DNA of 7,598 nucleotides from an uncultured beta proteobacterium (GTDB lineage Bacteria; Pseudomonadota; Gammaproteobacteria; Burkholderiales; Burkholderiaceae). Of this stretch, positions 1-6,393 are shown piece after piece. The notes beneath the pieces are model-generated. The model ran no database searches. It saw only the letters and a list, made by a program, of their open reading frames with translations, and had not been told where the DNA came from. Both the position numbers and the translations under genes were made by a program. The DNA is taken from assembly GCA_903930665.1 (NCBI GenBank), contig CAIYZI010000195.1, positions 1-7,598 on the forward strand, written 5' to 3'. Numbering within the stretch: the stretch's first letter is position 1; each line of letters starts with the position of its first letter.

Positions 1-839
1 AGCGCCATGAAAACGGCTCATTAGAGTTTGATATTTTTCAGCCAAGAGCGAACTTTGTTGGCAACACTATTACTGAGATTAAGCAGCAAGATCACAATCG
101 CGCTCGTCAGCTCATTGAAGAGTTCATGATTGCCACCAATGGATGTACTTCGCGCTTCCTGGGTCGCGCCGGAATTTACTCTATGCGAAGGGTGGTGCGC
201 TCACCGGAGCGCTGGTTGCGGATCGTCAAAGTAGCATTGGAACATGGATATACATTGCCTAATGATCCGGATGCACAAGCACTAGAAGCATTTTTGGCAA
301 AGCAGCATAGAGAGGACCCATTACGCTTTCCAGATCTATCGCTGCTGATTGTCAAGTTGATGGGCTCTGGCGAATATATTGTTGAGAAGCCCACCAGTCA
401 TCCAATTGGTCACTTTGGTTTAGCCGTTAGTGACTATATGCACTCGACTGCTCCAAATCGCCGTTACCCAGACATCGTTACCTTGCGCCTGATTAAGTCT
501 GTTCTAGCTGGGCAGGAGCCGCCGTACTCTGTCGGAGAACTCAAGGCCATGGCCCTGCATTGCACTATTCAGGAAGATGTTACCAAGAAGGTAGAGCGCC
601 AATTACGTAAATCCGAGGCTGCCCTTCTATTACATGACCGCATAGGCCAATATTTCAATGGCATTGTGTCTGGTGTAAACGAAAAAGGTACCTGGGTGCG
701 AATCTTTAATCCACCTGTAGAGGGGCGCTTAATCAACGCTAAGGATGATTTTCCGGTTGGACGCCTGCTCAGGGTTAAGCTAATTTCAACCCATGTAGAG
801 CGTGGTTTTATTGACTTCGTTACAGGCGTAGAGAATTAG
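1..839 (+). CDS. RNB-domain exoribonuclease (RNase II/R family), 3' part
   Basis: Partial gene running in from the left edge; the reading frame is open from base 3 and ends at TAG 837-839, giving about 278 C-terminal residues. RNase II/R proteins degrade RNA processively from the 3' end in the cytoplasm. Visible here is the second half of the RNB catalytic domain: a stretch reading NRARQLIEEFMIATN (within about 90-140), then HFGLAVSDYMHSTAP (from 411) followed by RRYPD (459-473), which matches the RNB family signature. The usual TSPIRRYPD is TAPNRRYPD here, a variant I associate with a separate bacterial RNB subgroup rather than classical RNase R. The metal-binding aspartates of the active site lie upstream and cannot be checked. 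The last ~60 residues (FNGIVSGVNEKG onward) look like an S1/OB-type RNA-binding fold, and there is no long basic tail as in E. coli RNase R. The ATG at 126 is internal, not the start. DUF2789 follows 26 bases later on the same strand. Confidence 0.9.
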   Translation, partial: RHENGSLEFDIFQPRANFVGNTITEIKQQDHNRARQLIEEFMIATNGCTSRFLGRAGIYSMRRVVRSPERWLRIVKVALEHGYTLPNDPDAQALEAFLAKQHREDPLRFPDLSLLIVKLMGSGEYIVEKPTSHPIGHFGLAVSDYMHSTAPNRRYPDIVTLRLIKSVLAGQEPPYSVGELKAMALHCTIQEDVTKKVERQLRKSEAALLLHDRIGQYFNGIVSGVNEKGTWVRIFNPPVEGRLINAKDDFPVGRLLRVKLISTHVERGFIDFVTGVEN

Positions 840-851
840 CGATTGATTAGT

Positions 852-857
852 GAGGAG
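852..857 (+). promoter_or_regulatory. Ribosome binding site of the DUF2789 gene
   Basis: GAGGAG lies 8 bases before the ATG at 866, a good Shine-Dalgarno match. It supports the 866 frame over the overlapping frame that opens at 843, whose translation resembles nothing. Confidence 0.7.
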
Positions 858-865
858 AGTAAATC

Positions 866-1099
866 ATGGAAAAATCATTTCATCGTTTTACGGAGTTGTT
901 TAAGCAACTGGGGCTTGCATCAGATCCGCGAGAGATTGAGGCTTTTATTCTCCAACATGCTCCCTTGCATGAGTCGCTTCTATTGTATGACGCACCTTTT
1001 TGGTCACCTTCTCAGGCTCGATTTTTACGCGAAGAGGTGCTTTTAGATGCAGATTGGGCAGAAATTGTTGACCAACTCAATAAGGACTTGCGGCAATGA
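866..1099 (+). CDS. DUF2789 family small protein
   Basis: A 77-residue protein of unknown function. I recognise the DUF2789 pattern: an N-terminal SFHRFTELFKQLGL, then DPREIEAFILQHAPL, then DAPFWSPSQARFLREE, and a C-terminal DADWAEIVDQLNKDLR. The family is about 75 residues and found widely in proteobacteria, so this copy is full length. It is acidic, predicted all-helical, soluble, with no signal peptide, membrane segment or cysteine motif. It sits 26 bases after the RNB gene, with its own strong ribosome binding site. The fumC ATG follows 19 bases after its TGA, so the two are likely translated from one message. No function can be assigned from sequence; context only places it with fumarase. 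Confidence 0.85.
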   Translation: MEKSFHRFTELFKQLGLASDPREIEAFILQHAPLHESLLLYDAPFWSPSQARFLREEVLLDADWAEIVDQLNKDLRQ

Positions 1100-1118
1100 T
1101 TCAAGTTGTGATGACATC

Positions 1119-2501
1119 ATGAAACATAGTCGCTTGGAGCGAGATAGCTTTGGGGGCGTCGAAGTCTCTGTCGAGAATCTTTGGGGTGCTCAAACTCAAA
1201 GATCTTTAGCGCAATTTGATATCTCCTCTGAAAAAATGCCTCGCGAATTTATTCTTTCTTTGGCTTTAGTAAAAAAGGCCTGCTTAATCGCTAATTTCCA
1301 ACTAGGTCAGCTATCACCTCATAAATATGAGCCCTTACAGCTGGCTGTGGAAGAGGTTCTTCAGGGTCTTCATGCCAAAGAATTTCCTTTATCTGTTTGG
1401 CAAACAGGATCGGGAACCCAAACCAATATGAATATGAATGAGGTGCTGGCAAACCGAGCGATTGAGTTGATGGGCGGGACTCTAGGGGTTGATCATTTCA
1501 TCCACCCTAATGATGATGTCAATCTCGGGCAGTCATCAAACGACATTATTCCGACTACGATGCATGTTTGCGGATTCATGCAATTGAAATTAGTACTCAT
1601 TCCTAATCTCATTCAGTTAATTGCGAGTCTGGAGAAAAAATCCCAGGAATTTGCAAACATTATCAAAGTCGGAAGAACGCATCTACAGGACGCTGTTCCC
1701 GTAACATTGGGCCAAGAGTTTTCTGGCTATGTTGCCCAACTCGAAACTGTCAAAAGGGGAATTGAAACAACCATGCCCTTTCTCCTGGATTTGGCTGTTG
1801 GCGGGACTGCTGTGGGCACGGGAATAAATACCCATCCTGAGTTTGGTGCAACGGTTGCGGCTGAGCTAAAAAAACTAACCGGCATTCCATTTGCGTCGGC
1901 GCCGAATAAATTCGCAGCGCTGGCTGGACACGAGGCTCTCGTTCTTGTGCATGGGGCTCTTAAAACGCTGGCGGTTGCATTGATGAAAATTTCCTCAGAC
2001 ATTCGTTGGATGGCATCTGGACCCCGCTCTGGCTTGGGTGAAATTACTATTCCAGATAATGAGCCTGGAAGCTCTATCATGCCTGGAAAGGTCAATCCTA
2101 CACAGTGTGAGGCGCTGGCGATGATTTGTTATCAAGTTTTAGGAAATGATGTCACGATCGGTATGAGTGCTGCTTCTGGAAATTTTGAGTTAAATATATT
2201 TAAGCCAGTAATTTTGTATAACTTCCTCCAAAGTATTCGCATTCTGGCTGATGGAATGGGATCTTTTGAAGCGCATTGTGTGCGTGGAATCAAGCCTAAT
2301 GTGGAGAAAATAGACCGCCTCATGAAGCAATCCTTGATGCTCGTTACTGCATTAAATCCACACATTGGATACGATAAGGCTGCGTCTATAGCCAAACATG
2401 CGTTCGAAAAAAATATCACCCTTAAAGAGGCTGCAATCTTAAGTGGTTTTGTTTCTGAGCTTGATTTTGATTTATGGGTTGACCCCAATAAATTAATTTA
2501 A
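1119..2501 (+). CDS. fumC: Fumarate hydratase class II (FumC)
   Basis: A 460-residue enzyme catalysing reversible hydration of fumarate to L-malate in the TCA cycle; class II fumarases are homotetramers without an iron-sulphur cluster. Similarity to E. coli FumC is recognisable along the whole length: LWGAQTQRSL near the N-terminus, WQTGSGTQTNMNMNEVLANR, HPNDDVNLGQSSND, GRTHLQDA with catalytic H188, and the superfamily signature GSSIMPGKVNP (317-327) carrying catalytic S318, K324 and N326. These numbers equal the E. coli numbering, which supports the start at ATG 1119. The frame is open upstream to 1047, but that extension is not fumarase-like and overlaps DUF2789. There is no clear Shine-Dalgarno before 1119; with the DUF2789 stop 19 bases upstream, translation probably depends on coupling or re-initiation. 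Length is close to the 467 residues of E. coli FumC. No clear rho-independent terminator follows the TAA. Confidence 0.97.
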   Translation: MKHSRLERDSFGGVEVSVENLWGAQTQRSLAQFDISSEKMPREFILSLALVKKACLIANFQLGQLSPHKYEPLQLAVEEVLQGLHAKEFPLSVWQTGSGTQTNMNMNEVLANRAIELMGGTLGVDHFIHPNDDVNLGQSSNDIIPTTMHVCGFMQLKLVLIPNLIQLIASLEKKSQEFANIIKVGRTHLQDAVPVTLGQEFSGYVAQLETVKRGIETTMPFLLDLAVGGTAVGTGINTHPEFGATVAAELKKLTGIPFASAPNKFAALAGHEALVLVHGALKTLAVALMKISSDIRWMASGPRSGLGEITIPDNEPGSSIMPGKVNPTQCEALAMICYQVLGNDVTIGMSAASGNFELNIFKPVILYNFLQSIRILADGMGSFEAHCVRGIKPNVEKIDRLMKQSLMLVTALNPHIGYDKAASIAKHAFEKNITLKEAAILSGFVSELDFDLWVDPNKLI

Positions 2502-2529
2502 AAAATAGTCAAAAACCCTATTGCTAGAC

Positions 2530-2557
2530 TTGGCAAAAAGAGTAGAGTGAATATAGG
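2530..2557 (+). promoter_or_regulatory. Possible sigma-70 promoter for the ferritin-like gene
   Basis: In the 92-base gap after fumC, TTGGCA (2530-2535, five of six matches to TTGACA) is followed after 16 bases by TATAGG (2552-2557, four of six matches to TATAAT). This would start transcription near 2564, about 30 bases before the next ATG. It is a match by eye. The gap holds no convincing terminator or Fur-like palindrome. Confidence 0.35.
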
Positions 2558-2593
2558 AAGTTAGGAATCTGTATTGCATAAGAAGGGGGTTTT

Positions 2594-3073
2594 ATGAATG
2601 ACGCAAAACATAGTCTAGCCATCAATGCACTCAATCGCATTATGGAACTTGAGCTAGCAGGGGTTGTGAAATACACCCACTATTCACTAATGATATTTGG
2701 CTACAACCGCATTCCGATAGTCTCCTGGCTTAAGGAAAATGCCACAGAAAGTCTAGATCATGCACACCGGGCGGGTGAGCTTGTTACTCTGTTTGGCGGC
2801 CATCCATCCTTAAAAATTGGCCCCTTGCTCGAAACTGAGCGGCACGACATTGGCGATATTCTGCGAGAAAGCCTAGAGCATGAAACGATCGCCTTGGCCT
2901 CTTACTATGATTTATTAAAAATTGCAGCAGGCACTCATCCCGAAACAAATGGGGTGCAATCGGTCATGCTTGAGGAGTATGCGCGAGAAATGATTGTTTT
3001 AGAGGAAATGCATTTGGATGAGGTCAACAAAATGCTCAGAAAACCTGGGGAAATTTCCCTGTTTACTGCCTAG
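2594..3073 (+). CDS. Ferritin-like (bacterioferritin-related) four-helix protein
   Basis: A 159-residue protein with the layout of the ferritin-like superfamily: helix A with LELAGVVKYTHYS (E20), helix B with NATESLDHAHRAGEL (48-63), helix C with ESLEHETIALASYY (92-105) and helix D with EEYAREMIVLEEMHLDEV (127-144). Length matches bacterioferritin (about 158). Family members bind a di-iron centre and store iron or act as ferroxidases. Helix D keeps an ExxH pair (E137, H140), but helix B lacks the canonical ExxH: E52 and H56 are four apart, and D55/H58 form DxxH. No clear haem-ligand methionine equivalent can be assigned. Iron storage is therefore family-level inference; another di-iron role is possible. 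The start is well supported by AAGGGGG at 2583-2589. It is followed 17 bases later by the FMN reductase gene, suggesting an operon. Confidence 0.85.
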   Translation: MNDAKHSLAINALNRIMELELAGVVKYTHYSLMIFGYNRIPIVSWLKENATESLDHAHRAGELVTLFGGHPSLKIGPLLETERHDIGDILRESLEHETIALASYYDLLKIAAGTHPETNGVQSVMLEEYAREMIVLEEMHLDEVNKMLRKPGEISLFTA

Positions 3074-3077
3074 GATT

Positions 3078-3084
3078 GGAGGGG
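3078..3084 (+). promoter_or_regulatory. Ribosome binding site deciding the FMN reductase start
   Basis: GGAGGGG, spaced 6 bases from the ATG at 3091. The frame could also begin at TTG 3076, but that codon would overlap the ribosome binding site, so 3091 is the better start. Confidence 0.75.
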
Positions 3085-3090
3085 TCGGAT

Positions 3091-3648
3091 ATGGAAAATC
3101 TAAAAATAGCGATTGTTGTAGGAAGTTTGCGTAAAGAATCCTTTAATCGCCATTTAGCTAATGCCATCATTCAGTTGGCACCTGCTGGCGTGCAATTTAC
3201 TTTTGCTGAGATTGGTGGTTTACCGCTCTATAACCAAGATGAAGATGATCATCAGGCAGAGTCTGTGAAGAAATTCAAAGCGCAAATTGCCACTGTTGAT
3301 GGCGTTCTCTTTGTCACTCCAGAGTACAACCGCTCAATTCCTGGTGTATTAAAAAATGCCCTAGACCATGGCTCAAGGCCCTATGGCCAAAATGTCTGGG
3401 GAAAAATACCTGCCGCAATTATTGGTATCTCTCCAAGTCCCGTTGGTACAGCCTTAGCTCAGCAGCACTTGAGGGGCGTCTTGGCAACACTCGATATGCC
3501 AACATTAGCTCAGCCTGAAATGTTTTTGCAGATGAAAGAGGGATTTTTTGATGCATCTGGCGCCATTGGTGAGGCAAGTCAACAGTTTGTTAAAGGATGG
3601 CTGGATCGTTTCTTGACCTGGGTAACTATTAATAAGAAGAGGGCTTGA
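3091..3648 (+). CDS. NADPH-dependent FMN reductase (flavodoxin-like)
   Basis: A 185-residue soluble flavoprotein of the NADPH-dependent FMN reductase family, which includes E. coli ChrR/YieF and related quinone, azo and chromate reductases. It transfers electrons from NAD(P)H through FMN to quinones or other acceptors. The N-terminal strand IAIVVGSLRKESFNR (residues 6-20) is the FMN phosphate-binding loop (GSLRxxSxN). The second signature, PEYNRSIPG (77-85) followed by LKNALDHGSRP, binds the isoalloxazine ring and is well kept. Length is typical (180-190). There is no signal peptide. The start at ATG 3091 is set by a strong GGAGGGG site. It lies 17 bases after the ferritin-like gene and 37 before the cyclase gene, on the same strand. 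The true electron acceptor cannot be told from sequence; a role in quinone redox or iron release from the neighbouring ferritin-like protein is speculation. Confidence 0.93.
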   Translation: MENLKIAIVVGSLRKESFNRHLANAIIQLAPAGVQFTFAEIGGLPLYNQDEDDHQAESVKKFKAQIATVDGVLFVTPEYNRSIPGVLKNALDHGSRPYGQNVWGKIPAAIIGISPSPVGTALAQQHLRGVLATLDMPTLAQPEMFLQMKEGFFDASGAIGEASQQFVKGWLDRFLTWVTINKKRA

Positions 3649-3685
3649 AAGGGTTGTTTTTAATGTATTGAATAGTTTTGTATAT

Positions 3686-5197
3686 ATGGCTATCAAAAAA
3701 ATTCGCAATCAATACCTTTCCCTATTTTTAGTATTGTCGGTACTATTGGGTATTGGGGCATCAATAGCTCTGTATGAAAATTACTCAATTTATCGAGATG
3801 CCCAAAAAGAAGAGTTAGCAAGAGAGGCATATATCTCTAAAGCGATGCTTGATGCTGTATTGGGCGATGCTGCAAAAATATTAGATGTGGCTAAACCTAG
3901 AATTGAACAAGCTATTAATGACGGTCGCTTGACTGATGAGGCTGCATATAAAATCTTGCAACAGGCCCACATTGCCTTCAATTCATTTATAACGAATACA
4001 GCTGTTCAGCTGTCTTTATATATTGATGAAAATGGCGTTGTAAGGGCGACGAGTGCTGGAGTAGAAGACAAAAAGCTCGATCTATCTGATAGGTTGTATT
4101 TTAAAACTTTGAAAGCCAATCCTAAGCTTGCTTATGCAATAGGCAACTTAGTTAAAGCTAAGACTAATGGGATTCTGACGTTTCATATTGCCGTTCCAAT
4201 CCTGGATAAATCTGGAAAATTTCGCGGCGTAATCACGCAGCAAGTGGCTGCTGAAGATTTGGCCCATAATCTGTCGGAATCAATCAAATCATTGGCTGAT
4301 GCCCAAATTTTGGTGAACTTAGCCGGCGGCAATATTGCTTTCGTGTACCCAAGCCTGCAAGAACAAAATGAGTCAAACCTCAATCCTTATTTTTATATTG
4401 AAGAGCGAGTGCATGCCGATGGAAAAACTAGAGGTGTCGTTGAGATTGCAGCCACTAAAGAATTTCCTCAAGAGACCTATGTAGGTTATGCGGTCTCCGA
4501 AAAATATGAACTTGTCACCACCGTGTCGTTGACGGTAAAAAAAGTAATCAGTACCTTTATTAGAGATAGCTATTTATTGATTTCATTTGTTGCACTTGCT
4601 TTTTTTCTGTTAGCTTACATTTTGTGGAGATTCTATAAAACAGCTATAGAAATTGCCACTACCCTCATGATCTCATTCACAGATGCCTTAACTGGAATGC
4701 AAAATCGGCGTTCATTTGATACTGAGTTTCCCAGGTTTTGGAAAGACGCACTGCGTTCTGGTCAGCCAATCAGTGCTTTATTTATTGATATTGACCACTT
4801 TAAAAGATTCAATGATGATTATGGCCATGAATGCGGTGATCTGGCATTGATTGCTGTGGCAGGGGCTATCACGCATTGTGTTTCACGACCATTGGATTTT
4901 TCCTGTCGTTGGGGAGGTGAGGTGTTTGCTGTCCTTTTACCACAGACCAATGAGCGTGGTGCTATTCAGTTGGCCAATGAAATTCTTACTACCGTGCGAG
5001 CAATTAAATTGGGATCACCATGTGTTCCGAATGCAAAAATAACGGTCAGCATAGGTATAGCCAGTATGGTAGTTACACATCAAAATAAGACTGATGATTT
5101 GATAGATATGTCTGATAAGGCGATGTATATTGCCAAGCAAAGTGGACGTGATAGGTACGCAGTATTTGATAGGCCACTTCCTGAATTTGATATTTAG
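3686..5197 (+). CDS. Membrane-bound Cache-type sensor diguanylate cyclase with variant GGEVF motif
   Basis: A 503-residue protein: transmembrane helix at about 11-30, periplasmic sensor at about 31-293, second transmembrane helix at 296-314, cytoplasmic GGDEF domain from about 330 to the C-terminus. The sensor contains SDRLYFKTL and a later FHIAVPILDKSGKFRGVI, typical of double-Cache ligand-binding domains. GGDEF proteins make c-di-GMP from two GTP. Conserved here are the DALTG turn (333-337), metal aspartate D368 in DIDHFK, N376, and D385. The signature is GGEVF (410-414) where GG(D/E)EF is expected, so the second acidic residue is valine. The RxxD inhibitory site is intact (RPLD, 401-404, five residues before the signature). 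Activity is therefore uncertain: it may be a reduced cyclase or a c-di-GMP receptor. The start is uncertain: TTG 3668 would add six residues; neither start has a well-placed Shine-Dalgarno, and ATG 3686 is preferred. Its stop abuts or overlaps the next gene's start. Confidence 0.93.
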   Translation: MAIKKIRNQYLSLFLVLSVLLGIGASIALYENYSIYRDAQKEELAREAYISKAMLDAVLGDAAKILDVAKPRIEQAINDGRLTDEAAYKILQQAHIAFNSFITNTAVQLSLYIDENGVVRATSAGVEDKKLDLSDRLYFKTLKANPKLAYAIGNLVKAKTNGILTFHIAVPILDKSGKFRGVITQQVAAEDLAHNLSESIKSLADAQILVNLAGGNIAFVYPSLQEQNESNLNPYFYIEERVHADGKTRGVVEIAATKEFPQETYVGYAVSEKYELVTTVSLTVKKVISTFIRDSYLLISFVALAFFLLAYILWRFYKTAIEIATTLMISFTDALTGMQNRRSFDTEFPRFWKDALRSGQPISALFIDIDHFKRFNDDYGHECGDLALIAVAGAITHCVSRPLDFSCRWGGEVFAVLLPQTNERGAIQLANEILTTVRAIKLGSPCVPNAKITVSIGIASMVVTHQNKTDDLIDMSDKAMYIAKQSGRDRYAVFDRPLPEFDI

Positions 5198-5211
5198 TGA
5201 CGATTAAACAT

Positions 5212-6384
5212 ATGAATAAGAAAAAGTCGCCACCCAGCATTAAAACCCTGACTTGGGGCTTAAATGCTTTCATGGCAGTAGGAGATGCTCTTTCTAATAC
5301 GACATCTTCCTCAGAGTTGATGAAAGATGTATGTGAAGCTATCACCAAGCAAGAGGCTTATGTGTTGGCTTGGATTGGTTTTTCCAGCAATGATGCGGAA
5401 AAGTCAGTTCAAGTCAAAGGCGTGGGCGGGGTTTCTTCGGGGTATCTTGAAGGAATTTCAGTTAGCTGGTCAGGTAGTACATCTAGCGGCAATGGCCCTA
5501 TTGGGCGGGCAATTAGAACCGGTAAACCCTGGTTAATTTCGGATACCAATGCCGATCTTAACTTTGCACCCTGGAAAGATAGGGCTCAAAAATATGGTAT
5601 TCATTCCGTTTTAGCTGTCCCTATTAAGCAGTCCAATAAAGTAATCGGTGCATTGGCGATATATTCATCTGTCATTCATTCATTCACTGATTTAGAGGTG
5701 CATATTTTTTCTAATATGGCAGCTGAATTGGGTTTCGGATTTGCTTCATTTCAAAAGCAAGAAGAATTAACTAGGCAACACCTTGAGCAGCAAATTCAGG
5801 AGGAGAGGTTGCGCGCCTCTTTGACAAGCACTGTTGAGGTGATGTCTAAAACAATGGAGTTGAGGGATCCTTATACAGCCGGTCACCAGAAAAATGTAGC
5901 GACAATATCATGTTTAATAGCGAATAAATTAGGGTGGAGCCCCGATCTAATATATGGATTAAGGTTAGCTGCAATGATTCATGATATTGGAAAGATTGCG
6001 ATTCCTTCAGAAATATTGACTAAACCCTCAAAGCTTTCGGAGTTTGAGGGAAAGCTTCTGCAGGAGCATCCTGAAAATGGATATCAGCTGCTAAAAGACA
6101 TCGACTTTCCTTGGCCGATTGCTGAAATAGTGCGACAGCATCACGAGCGAATAGATGGTTCAGGCTACCCTAGGGGTTTGAAGGGTGATCAGATACTGCC
6201 AGAGGCTCAAGTGTTAGCTGTAGCAGATACGATTGAGGCAATGTATTCACATCGCCCTTATAGGCCCGGACTTGGTTTGCCTTCAGCAATACAGGTAATT
6301 AAAGATGGCGCTGGAAAAACATTTAATCTTGAAATCGCCAATGTTGCCATTGAGCTATTTGAAGGGAGAGAGTCACCGCTCTAG
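5212..6384 (+). CDS. GAF and HD-GYP domain c-di-GMP phosphodiesterase
   Basis: A 390-residue cytosolic protein with no membrane segment. An N-terminal GAF domain (about 20-180; includes GPIGRAIRTGKPWLISD and SVLAVPIK) should sense a small ligand. A glutamine/glutamate-rich helical linker (KQEELTRQHLEQQIQEER) leads into an HD-GYP domain (about 205-385). HD-GYP enzymes hydrolyse c-di-GMP to pGpG and GMP using a bi- or tri-nuclear metal centre. Every hallmark is present: RDPYTAGH (218-225), HDIGK (257-261), HHERIDGSGYP (310-320, including the GYP element) and the later SHRPYRP. An active phosphodiesterase is predicted. The start is ATG 5212; a GTG at 5197 overlaps the cyclase stop by one base (TAGTG) and would add five residues. 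Neither start has a clear Shine-Dalgarno, so translation is probably coupled to the cyclase gene. The GAF ligand is unknown. Confidence 0.95.
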   Translation: MNKKKSPPSIKTLTWGLNAFMAVGDALSNTTSSSELMKDVCEAITKQEAYVLAWIGFSSNDAEKSVQVKGVGGVSSGYLEGISVSWSGSTSSGNGPIGRAIRTGKPWLISDTNADLNFAPWKDRAQKYGIHSVLAVPIKQSNKVIGALAIYSSVIHSFTDLEVHIFSNMAAELGFGFASFQKQEELTRQHLEQQIQEERLRASLTSTVEVMSKTMELRDPYTAGHQKNVATISCLIANKLGWSPDLIYGLRLAAMIHDIGKIAIPSEILTKPSKLSEFEGKLLQEHPENGYQLLKDIDFPWPIAEIVRQHHERIDGSGYPRGLKGDQILPEAQVLAVADTIEAMYSHRPYRPGLGLPSAIQVIKDGAGKTFNLEIANVAIELFEGRESPL

Positions 6385-6393
6385 AGGGGGATT

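Noticed and set aside
126..128. ATG as the start of the RNB gene
   Set aside because: The frame upstream to the window edge continues RNB-like sequence (NGSLEFDIFQPRANF and onward), so this ATG is internal.
1047..1118. N-terminal extension of fumarase starting at 1047
   Set aside because: It overlaps the DUF2789 gene by 53 bases, has no fumarase similarity, and the start at 1119 aligns catalytic residues exactly with E. coli FumC numbering.
1727..2488. Minus-strand open frames of 122 and 118 residues within fumC
   Set aside because: They are antisense shadows of a strongly conserved gene and resemble no family.
2521..2536. Inverted repeat TTGC...GCAA after fumC as a terminator or operator
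   Set aside because: The stem is only four base pairs with an eight-base loop and no T-run, so it is too weak, and it overlaps the promoter match.
5073..5348. 91-residue minus-strand frame across the cyclase/HD-GYP junction
   Set aside because: Both overlapped genes are well supported; the frame has no ribosome binding site or recognisable domain.
5670..5686. Short tandem CATT repeat
   Set aside because: Only three copies, inside the GAF coding region; a chance run rather than a phase-variable tract.
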